Below, piece by piece: positions 51,344-61,719 of a DNA stretch of 64,000 nt. Each line of letters begins with the position of its first letter. Within the stretch, counting starts at the first letter, position 1. The stretch is taken from NCBI GenBank assembly GCA_016713445.1, contig JADJPB010000001.1:248001-312000 (forward strand), written 5' to 3'. Position numbers and translations under genes: made by a program. The DNA is from Bacteroidota bacterium. GTDB taxonomy: Bacteria > Bacteroidota > Bacteroidia > AKYH767-A > OLB10. The notes beneath the pieces are model-generated. The model had not been told where the DNA came from. It did no database searches and was given only the letters and a program-made list of their open reading frames with translations.

Positions 51344-54300
51344 ATGAGTCTAAATCTACGAAAGAGTTTACTTATCCTGACAGCCCTGCTGTTCATCCTT
51401 CGGGCTGATCCAGCAAAGGCGAGTCATGCGATGGGTGCCGACTTGACTTATGAATGCCTTGGTGGTAACACCTACAAAGTGCGATTGTCGTTTTATCGAG
51501 ATTGTATCGGGATCTTAGCTCCGGCTAATATTTATGTAAACATTCGTTCAGTAAGTTGTGGTCAAACATTAGGTGTAACCTGTAATCCCATCCCAGGAAC
51601 AGGTCAAGAAGTAACCTATTTATGTCCTACCGCTCAAAGTACATGCAACGGAGGAACGTTTACTGGAATTCAAGAATGGGTTTATGAAGGAATCGTAACG
51701 TTGCCTATGCAATGTAACGATTGGCAATTTTCTTATTCGCTTTGTTGTCGAAATGCGGCGATCAATACAATTAGCAGTCCGGGTTCTAATACCTTTTATA
51801 TATATGCTTCTTTAGATAATACCATCACTCCATGTAATAGCTCACCTACTTTTACGAATAAGCCAGTTCCTTTTGCCTGCTTAGGTCAGCAGTTATGTTT
51901 TAACCACGGTGCAACGGATGCAGATGGTGATTCTTTAGTGTATTCACTGGTGAATCCGCGTCAAACTGTATCGAATGACGTAAGTTATATAAATCCTTAT
52001 AATGCAACTAATCCACTCACCACTGCAGGACCTATTCAATTTAATTCTCAAACCGGTGATATTTGTTTTACGCCTACACAGTTGCAAGTTACTGTAATGG
52101 CAGTATTAGTTCAAGAGTATAGAAATGGAGTGTTGATTGGATATGTAGTACGTGATATTCAAATCACTGTATTAAATTGTACAAATGATCTTCCAACTTT
52201 AACAGGAATTAATGGAACCAATAGTTTTAATACAACGGTTTGTGCCAATGAAAATTTGTGTTTTGATATTTTCTCAAACGATATTAATGCAGGCCAACAA
52301 GTAGGATTGTATTGGAATAATGCTATTCCCAATGCCACATTTAATTCTGCGGGTAGTCCACATCCAACTGGAACCTTTTGTTGGACACCTACACAAGCCG
52401 ATATCAGCAACTCTGCACATTGCTTTACCGTTCGTGTAAGTGATGATGCTTGTCCTTATATCGGATCGAATACTTATTCCTATTGTATAACGGTTACTGG
52501 AATTACTGTAGATGCAGGGCCCGATCAATATATAGCCTGTAGTGATCTTGCCACAGTCACGGCGAATGCTAGTGGAGGAAATCCGCCTTACACGTATTTA
52601 TGGAGTAATGGATTTACGAATCCTACTCAGACCGTTGGAGTAGGAACTTATGTGGTTACCGTTTCTGACGGTACGTGTTCGAGTACAGATACCGTAGAAA
52701 TTGTTGCTGCTTTTCAACCCATCGCTGATTTTATCTGGGACGGTGCCTGCGGAAATGCTCCTGTTCAATTCACCGATCTTAGTTCTACAGCTGGTGGAAT
52801 GCAAAGTTGGACATGGAATTTTGGAGATGGTACAGGATCAAATCTACAAAATCCTTTACATACATTTCCTGGAAGCGGAACCTATAATGTGACATTAATT
52901 GTTGAAAATATTTATGGCTGTACTGACACCATCGTGCAACCTGTTGTCATTGCCCCTTTACCAGTGGCTTCGTTTAGTACAGATACTGTATGCGCCGGAT
53001 CGTTTATCAATTTTACGAATACAAGTACACCTGCAGGTTCAGGTTGGTCGTGGTCATTTAGTAATGGAGGGAGTTCAAGTTCTCAAAACCCATCTGTGAT
53101 ATTAGGTGCGCCAGGAACATATACTGCAACCTTGGTAGTTTCTGACTCGGCTGGATGTACCGACACTATAACTCAGAATGTAGTGGTGAATCCACAACCC
53201 GTGGCTGCATTTACGGTAAGCGGAAATAATTGTCAAGGAGCACCCATCGTATTTACGAATACGTCAACAGGTGCAACTGGGTATACTTGGCTTTTTGGAG
53301 ATGGATCCACATCTACCCTTCAGAATCCATCTCATACTTATACCAATAATGGATCTTATACTGCCACTTTAATCGCGATGAATGCTTTTGGTTGTTACGA
53401 TACGATTCAGCAAACAGTGCAAGTTAATGGTCCGCCTGTTGCATCTGCAGGACCCGATGTGACGATATGTATTGGTAGCAATGCGGTTCTTACTGCAAAT
53501 GGTGGAGTTTCCTTTAACTGGACACCTGGTGGAAGTACAAGTAATACGATTACAGTTTCTCCATCAATAAATTCGACATACACGGTAGTTGTTACTGACG
53601 CCAATGGATGTTCGGCTACAGATACCGTTAGTGTGTTTGTAAATCCATTGCCAACAGCAACCGTGAGTCCGAATGTGAGTATTTGTCAAGGACAAAGTGC
53701 AACTTTAACAGCAAGTGGTGGTGTTTCCTATAGTTGGAATCCATCAGGAAGTGTAACGGGAACCATCACGGTCACTCCCGGTTCATCAACTACTTATGCA
53801 GTGAATGTGATCGACGCGAACGGTTGTCAAGCCACCGCATTCGTGAATGTTACAGTGAATCCTAATCCAGTGATTAGTTTACCTGCCGGAGTATTTATCT
53901 GTAGTGGTGTAAGTGCTACATTGAATCCTGGTGCTACAGGTACTGGTTATTTATGGAGTACAGGTGCTACGAGTCAAACCATCAGCGTGAATGCTCAGGG
54001 TTCCTATTCAGTAACCGTTACTAACGGTGCCGGATGTACGTCAACAGCATCGACACAAGTTACTGTAGGCGGACAGGTCATTAGTAATAATAATACAACT
54101 TCCATTTGCCAGGGACAATCGGCGACTTTAGACGCAGGATTTGCGGGTTCTACTTATGTATGGAGTACGGGCTCTACTTCTCAAACTATATCCGTAAATG
54201 CTGCCGGAGTTTATTCGGTAACCGTGACGGATGCCAGTGGATGTACGGGTACTGTAGCCAATACAGTTCAAGTGAACCCATTGCCACAAGCAGCATTTAC

Positions 54301-57300
54301 ACCGAATGACGAATGTTTAAATGATTCCGTGTTTTTCTTTGATGCCAGTTCTGTAAATGGAGGAAGTATCACTTCCTGGAGTTGGGATTTAGGAAATGGA
54401 AATATTTCATATGCTCAAAACCCAATTTTGGTGTACAATACGCCAGGTGCTTATAATGTAATTCTTACCATCACTTCCGATCAAGGATGTACATCTACTT
54501 TATCCGATACCTTAAATATTTACCCGATGCCGACTGCTGCATTTAATTTCACGCAAGGATGTATAGGTACAACGATTCCTTTCGCAGATCAATCCACCGT
54601 TGGATTTGGAAATATTGTGAGCTGGAATTGGAATTTTGGAGATGGATCAACATCTACTTCACAAAATCCTCAGCATACATATGCAACTGCTGGTAATTAT
54701 AATGTGGCGTTAGAAGTTTCAACTCCTGGAGGATGTAGAGCAACAATAAGTAGAGTTGTTCAAATTTTCCCAGAGCCAGTATTGTCATTCACCTCAACAC
54801 CTACAACTATTTGTTTAGGTGGATCAGTAACCTTAAATAATACAAGTACTTCAAGTAATGGTGTCATCAGTAATTGGCAGTGGAGCTTTGGAAATGGAAC
54901 TACTTCGAATCAGATTAGTCCAACTGTTACTTATGGTACTGCTGGAAATTATACCATCACATTGATCGGTATTACAACTCATGGATGTTCTGATACCTTA
55001 ACACAAGCTGTAACTATTAATGCATTGCCATCTGCCGATGCAGGTTCTAATCGTGCTATTTGTGCAGGAACGTCAACCGTATTGGTAGCAACAGGAGGTG
55101 GAACTTATTTATGGTCACCTGGTGGGTCTACTGCAAATTCAATTACCGTTACACCAGTAACGAGTGGAATGTATTATGTGGTGGTTACTAACGCCAATGG
55201 ATGTACGTCAAGAGACAGTGTTCGTGTAAATATTAATGCCTTGCCAGTTGCCAATGCCGGACCTGATCGTTCAGTTTGTGTTGGAAATAGTGCTACTCTT
55301 ACCGCCACTGGTGGTGGAACGTATGCCTGGAATCCGGGAGGCGCCACTACGCCTACCATTACGGTGACTCCAGCTTCAACATTGAATTATATTGTAACAG
55401 TTACTGCTGCAAATGGCTGTACGCGAAATGATACAGCACGAATAGTAGTGAATCCACTTCCAACAGCAAATGCAGGTCCTGATAAAACGATTTGTTTTGG
55501 AACAACAACTTCATTAACTGCATCTGGAGGAAGCACGTATCTATGGCAGCATAGTGGTGCTACTACTGCAACAGTTTACGTAAATCCATCAACTACATCT
55601 TCGTATATAGTTACCGTTACAAGTTCTGCGGGATGTTCAAGAAGGGATACGGTGGTTGTAAACACGAATCCAACACCAACTGTAGTAGGAACTAATGCCT
55701 TTTTCTGTACTGGATTTAGTGCAACATTAGATGCTGGAAACCCTGGTATGACCTACTTATGGTCGCCGAGTGGAGATGTCACCCAAACAATAGGTGTTAC
55801 TGATCCTGGCGTTTATTCTGTTGTAGTAACCAATGCATTTGGTTGTCAAGGATCAGGAACCTTTAATGTGACCGAAGGTGGAACAGGTTTAAGTGCTGCA
55901 CCCATCAATGTAAACGCTTGTTCGGGAACGAATGTATTATTAGATGCAGGAAATCCGGGTATGACTTATTTATGGTCGACAGGCGCTGCTTCACAAACCA
56001 TTAATGTAAACAGTACTGGAAGTTATTCCGTGACGGTTACAGATCCAGGTGGATGTTCGGCTGCGTTTTCAAATAATGTTTCCATGCATCCTTTACCTTT
56101 AGTTAATTTTGCTACGAATCCTGCTTGTTTAGGGAATGCCAATACATTTGTAAATACTTCTTCCATCAGCAGTGGAAATATAATCGACTGGCAATGGAAT
56201 ATCAATGGAAATGCTTCATCGGTGGTGCAAAGTCCATCTGTTACTTTACCAGCTGCAGGAACGTATCCGGTCACATTAATTGCTACATCTGGATTTGGCT
56301 GCGTCGATTCACTAACGGGTAGCCTTACCGTAAATCCATTACCTACGGCAGCTTTCAATGCTCCTGATGTATGTGAAGGAAATGCAACGCAATTAAATGA
56401 TGTATCAGTAGTTGGAGGTGGAAGCATTTCTTCTTGGGCATGGCAATTGGGAGATGGTAGTACATCTGCTTTGCAAAATCCTCAACATACTTATTCGAAC
56501 GAAGGTGTCTACAATGTTTCCTTGATTGTTTCCAGTGCTGCAGGATGTAATGATACTATTTTACAATCCATCACCATCGATCCAATGCCCGAAGCGGACT
56601 TCATAGCTAATGATGTTTGTGAAGGAGATTCAGTTCAATTCATCAATAACTCTCAAATATCAAACGGATTCATCAGTGACATCAATTGGGATTTTGGAGA
56701 TGGAAATACAAGCTCATCAAGCGATCCTATCCATTATTACACTTCTCCTGGATCATACACTGTAACTTTACGTGTTGGATCGGATCAAGTATGTGAAGAT
56801 ATCGTCGCAAAAACAATTGTAGTAAATCCAAAACCAGTAGCCGACTTTATTGCAAGCCCTGTTTGTAATGGCTCTCCAATTATCTTCGTCGATAATTCTA
56901 ATGTTCCAACGGGTGTTGTGAATGGATGGTATTGGGAGTTTGGTGATGGTTCATTCTCATCTACACAACAACCTAATCATCTTTACGCAAATCCTGGAAC
57001 CTATAATGTGAGCTTAGTAGCCAGCACCGACAAAGGATGTAGCGATACATTGAATCGTTCTACAACAATAAACGATATTCCTAGGGCAGGTTTTACAGTT
57101 GCGAATGCATGTTTAGGAAGTCCAGTGGTGTTTAATGATACTACATCAGGAACATCAGGTGCCATCACGAATTGGGAATGGAATTTTGGAGATGGACTTA
57201 CATCATCTACTCAAAATCCTACTCATACTTATAATTCAACGGGTACCTATACCGTTAGTTTAATCGTGAGCAATGCAAATGGTTGTATTGATACTGTGAA

Positions 57301-59096
57301 TAGAAGTATCAATGTTTTCCCGGTGCCAACTGCCAATTTCTCTAGTAATGATGTTTGTTTAAATGGTAGCACCAACTTCTTCGATCAATCACAAATTGTA
57401 GGCGGCGGAACCTTCCAATACGCTTGGGATTTTGGTGATAATACTACGGATACTTTAATGCATCCTCAACATACTTACACTGCGGCAGGAACGTACAATG
57501 TAAATTTATCGATTACTACACCTTATGGATGTACTGCTAATGTAATGCGAAGTATTACGGTGTATCCATTACCTGTTCCTGATTTCACAGCTGGAAATGT
57601 ATGTTTGAATTTCCCGGTGCAAATTATCGATAACTCTACGGTAATTCCTGGAAATTTATCGGGATGGTCGTGGAGCTTAGGAAATGGAAGCACGAGCACA
57701 GCACAAAATCCAACAGTTTTTTATCCGGCTGCTGGATTCTATACGATTACGTTAGAGGTGACTTCCAACCAAGGTTGTAAGAATACCATTACTGATTCAG
57801 TGGAAGTATATGCAGCACCTTCTCCTCAACCTACAGCAGGAACAGGATGTGTGGGCGATAATATTCCATTTGCTGATACCAGTTCAGGTACAAACAACAA
57901 CATAGTAAATTGGGATTGGACATTCGGAAACGGAAGTGCAGGAACATTAGCGAATGAGAGTAGTACTTATACAAACGCGGGTACTTATGTAGCCACATTA
58001 ACAACAACCAATTCGAACGGTTGTAGAGCAACGGCCAATACGAATGTAATCATTAACGATTTACCCGTAGCTGGATTTACAGCCAACACGCCTTGTTTAA
58101 ATAGTCCTGTTCAATTTAACAGTACTTCATTTGTTCCTGGTGGAACCATCACAGGTTATTCATGGAATTTTGGAGATGGAGTAGGTACTTCAAGTCAGCG
58201 CTAACCCAAGTTATGTATACACTCAAGAAGGAACTTACACCATCACGTTAATTGTAACGAGTGATGATGGTTGTAACGATACCATCACTGGAACAGTTCT
58301 CGTTAATCCATTACCGGTAGCACATTTTACAGAGATGAGTAATCCAGGTTGTGGTCCTATCGTAGTGCCATTTACCGACTCATCATTTGTAAGCTCTGGA
58401 AATGTAGTATCATGGGCTTGGGATTTTGGTGATGGTGGATCATCTAATCTACAAAATCCAACGCATACCTATACAGCAAGTGGAAACTTCAATGTAACAT
58501 TAACTGTTGTTTCTGACTCGGGATGTACCAATACGGTAAGCATCAACAACGCCGTTACTGTTTACCCTGGACCAGATGCACAGTTTGAACCCGATCCAGC
58601 CTTGCAAAATATTCTCAATCCGAATTTCGATTTTATAAATCTTTCTTCAGGTGCACTCACATATGCATGGACCTTTGGTGATGGAGGAGCTTCAACACAA
58701 TTTGAACCATCTTACACGTATCGCGATACTGGAAATTATTTAGTAACTTTATGGGTAGTGAATTCATACGGTTGTCCTGATTCCGTTTCACATTGGGTAC
58801 GTGTAGATCCTATTTTCAGCTGGTGGATTCCAAATGCCTTTACTCCGAATGGTGATGGTGTTAACGAAGGATTCAACATTCAAGGAGAATATATTGTGGA
58901 TGTTGAATTGAGCATCTTCAACCGTTGGGGTGCGCGCATCTTCCAAAGTACAGGAAAAACAAATCGCCCTTGGGATGGTAGTGTAGAAGGCGAATCACAA
59001 CTTGCACAAGAAGGAACCTATGTTTATCAAGTAAAAGTGATAGACGTATGGGGTAAGCAACATGAGAAAGTGGGGCATGTGCATTTGGTCAGATAA
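51344..59096 (+). CDS. Giant SprB-like adhesin with 17 PKD and 9 Ig-like repeats, T9SS type B (one frameshift)
   Basis: The ~2583-residue protein begins MSLNLRKSLLILTALLFIL (signal; the ATG is chosen over a GTG 16 codons earlier). Residues ~30-420 form the same N-terminal module as the 792-residue protein (SHAMGADLTYECLGG, YRDC, CCRNA, ACLGQQLCFNHGA, DGDSLVYSLV). By motif count there are then blocks of 3 PKD (WNFGDG-type), 4 Ig-like (ICxGxSATLxAxGG...Y.W), 3 PKD, 5 Ig-like and 11 PKD repeats, and a CHU_C end (PNAFTPNGDGVNEGFNI, IFNRWGARIFQS, RPWDGSVEGE, HVHLVR). One extra C at about 58198 breaks the frame (SSQ then ANPSYVY). Such proteins serve gliding, adhesion or surface attachment. Confidence 0.92.
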
Positions 59097-59354
59097 ATTT
59101 TAATAGGTTACGAATTATCGGGGACGCGAAATACGAATGAACACGAAATGCGAAATTAAAGCGAAATGCGAAATTGTTGCGAAATCAACATGCTTCTAAA
59201 ATTACCCTTGGAGCTTGAGGCTATCAGCTTGTTTACGATTCGAAGCAAAATCAATTCGCTTTTTTTAAAAAAACTAGAAGCTAGCAGCTAGCAGCCCCGA
59301 TCCGAAGCCCAATTTTTATGCATCGCAAATCAATATTTTTCCTACCTTCACTTA
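59097..59354. other. Intergenic region with short degenerate repeats
   Basis: CGAAATGCGAAATT-like units (about 59125-59180) and AGCTAGCAGCTAGCAGCC (59281-59296) lie between the adhesin and the decayed cargo gene. Nothing coding. Confidence 0.5.
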
Positions 59355-60835
59355 ATGAAACAGCCCCTCCTTCTTTTGTTTTTTTTCATTGTTGGTTTTG
59401 GGGAGATACATGGGCAATACTCCAACAAAGTATGGTGTTTTGGTGATAGTGCGGGTGTGATTTTTACTAATCCAGTTTCGTATTTTACTATAAGTGAAGC
59501 TTATTTAACAGCATCAATAAGTATAGCGGATATGAATAACAACTTACTATTTTATGGGTCATCCACCAATGCCACTGCCTATAATAGTTCTAATACGAAA
59601 AGGGGGAAACTAATAAATAGAAGTCATCAAAAAATGGTGAACGGAGACTCATTATTTTGTTTAGGTTGGTATCACGATATTCTAATAGTGCCAAAATCAG
59701 TTTTGGATAGTACCTTCTTCGTTTTTGTTGCCGGTGTATCGGGACCGCCCTATGGTTTGTATTATAATATTGTTGATTTAAAATTACAAAATGGACTGGA
59801 AGTAACCTAAAAGAATATTCAAATTGATACCAGCCCAATGTATGATGGATTAATGGCTGTAAAACACGGTAATGGCAAGGACTGGTGGTTAGTTACACGG
59901 CACTGGGACAATGTAAGTCAAAGTTATAACAACGAGTTTTATGTATATTTAGTAGATTCATTAGGCATCAGTGCATTGCCTGTTCAAACCGTTGGAACTA
60001 TGCGGACTTCTAATGGAGGAGAAATAAGTTTTAATTCTGATGGGACGAAAATGGCTGTTTCTGATTGGGGCAATCTAATTGAACTTTATGATTTCGACCG
60101 TTGCACAGGAACAATTTCTAATGCTTTAAATATTGAATTACCAAACACAAGTGGAGGACCCTATAAGTATTATTTTAGTTTGTGTTTTTCACCAAATGAT
60201 CGGTTTTTGTATGTATTCAGTAATTTGAGCATTGCTGATGCAACAATTTTCAATTTGATTTAACGGCAAGTAGTATTCCTAATTCAAAACTTGGTAGTAG
60301 GTACAATTCAAGATTCTGCTTCGGCGGTTATGTGATGAAATTGGGTCCTGATAACAAAATCTATATAAGTTCTTGGTCAAGGTAATTTTGGATGCTTACC
60401 CATATCCAGTTGGCCATTATAATCCGTCAATACAGCCTTAACAGTAATCAATCCACCCAGATAGTCTAGGCTCCGCCTGTGATTTTCAATTATTTTCATT
60501 TTCCTTTAGGGGGCCACCGCACATATAGAGGTTTACCTCATAACCCAAATTACGAAATGGGCGCATGGGCGGGGAGTCCGTGCGATACGCTAACGGTAGG
60601 CCTAACCGAAAATGATGTAAAGAATGATGTGTTCTTTCAAGCCTGGTACAATTCCGAGTGGAATATGATTCATGTGAATGCGTCGAAGTTAAAAGGGAAG
60701 ATTGGGGTGTTGCGGTTGTTTGATGTGGAGGGGCGAGTGGTGGTGGAGAGGAAGGTGGATGTGATACATGGTGGGTATTTTACATCTGAAATTGTTATGA
60801 ATGATATTGCAGCTGGGTATATATTGTTTCTTTAG
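59355..60835 (+). pseudogene. Decayed T9SS cargo gene (propeller-like protein)
   Basis: MKQPLLLLFFFIVGFGEIHGQ is a signal peptide and the first 150 residues (YSNKVWCFGDSAGVIFTNP, FVFVAGVSGPPYGLYYN) run to an in-frame TAA at 59808-59810. The same frame then continues as KNIQIDTSPMYDGLMAVKHGNGKDWWLVTRHW and reads WD40-like blades (SFNSDGTKMAVSDWG, CFSPNDRFLYVFS). A frameshift follows at about 60250 and further breaks near 60380-60480. The last segment (CDTLTVGLTENDV, GVLRLFDVEGRVVVERKVD, IVMNDIAAGYILFL) is the remains of a type A sorting domain lacking its final strand. The several lesions, including a nonsense codon, go beyond the single indels seen elsewhere and suggest real decay. Confidence 0.7.
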
Positions 60836-61030
60836 TTACGGAGAAAGGATAAAGTTCAAGGAAAAATTTTGAAATATTAGTCACATACAAATAATCATTT
60901 AAACGCAACGGGCGCAGCGTTTATGCAGCAGGCGCAGCGAAAAAAAACTTGAAGCTTGAAGCTTGGGGCTTGCAGCTTGCTCAATCCGAAGTGAAATTTT
61001 TAGTACCCCACCATCTCGTTAGAAAAAAAA
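60836..61030. other. Intergenic region with AGCTTGAAGCTT-type repeats
   Basis: CTTGAAGCTTGAAGCTTGGGGCTTGCAGCTTGC (split here: four CTTG-AGCTT steps) lies at about 60951-60982, with CGCAACGGGCGCAGCG-like units before it. Nothing coding. The 3' end of lolA follows. Confidence 0.5.
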
Positions 61031-61684
61031 CTACCTCAAGTCAATCACCTCAACTCCTGGATATTTCTTCACATCAAAAACAAACATATTGTCGTTGACA
61101 GGTGAGTTAGGTGTAAACTTTACGATGGAGTAGGGGAGGATAGCACCGCTCTTTTCATAAATTTTTGCTTCTTTCACAAACTGACCCGCTTTGTCGATGG
61201 ACAATAAAATTTTGAAATAATTTTTCTTGGTATCGTCTGGTGTTAATTCAATTTGTTGTACGGTGCCACTCTTTTCTTTTTTATCACCAATGTATTTTGT
61301 CTTGAATCCTTTTTCATACAAGGTGAAAATATTGGTTGGTGTGATAGCATCTCCCGAAGATTTCGCTTCGGAAATTTGTACTTCGTTCGATTCTTTTAAG
61401 AAGGTCCATGTGCTGGCACCATCGCTCATCACGGTTTGATTATTTAAAACAAACTGAAACTTGGGACCATTTAAAATGATGGAGCCCGTAAAATTTTCGG
61501 AAGCTTTTGTTTTTTGATCTACACGCGATAATTTAAAAGTAGCGGATAGTGATTTGTAGGATTTGTATTTCGCACTTACCGACTTTAGAATTTGGGTCGA
61601 TTTTGCATCGCTTTGCCCGAAGAGGGAAGTGCTTACTAATAAGATGAGCGCTAAGCATGCGCTCGCTAATTTATATCTATTCAT
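61031..61684 (-). CDS. LolA-like outer-membrane lipoprotein carrier
   Basis: LolA carries lipoproteins through the periplasm to the outer membrane. The 217-residue product has a signal peptide (MNRYKLASACLALILLVSTSLFGQ) and the LolA-like beta-barrel: LKSVSAKYKSYKSLSATFKLS, GSIILNGPKFQFVLNNQTVMSDGASTWTFLKESNEVQI, GTVQQIELTPDDTKKNYFKILLSIDK and the end VNDNMFVFDVKKYPGVEVIDL. Placement right after ftsK on the same strand is common in Bacteroidota. The proof of function would be comparison; the fold motif is good. Confidence 0.9.
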   Translation of the reverse strand: MNRYKLASACLALILLVSTSLFGQSDAKSTQILKSVSAKYKSYKSLSATFKLSRVDQKTKASENFTGSIILNGPKFQFVLNNQTVMSDGASTWTFLKESNEVQISEAKSSGDAITPTNIFTLYEKGFKTKYIGDKKEKSGTVQQIELTPDDTKKNYFKILLSIDKAGQFVKEAKIYEKSGAILPYSIVKFTPNSPVNDNMFVFDVKKYPGVEVIDLR

Positions 61685-61719
61685 AGGTTTTGTAGGCTGT
61701 AAAGATAAAGTTTCGAAAC

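Noticed and set aside
51296..58204. Giant protein as a separate gene from the downstream CHU_C ORF at 58335
   Set aside because: One extra C at about 58198 splits them; after removing it the frame is continuous, and PKD repeats run across the join.
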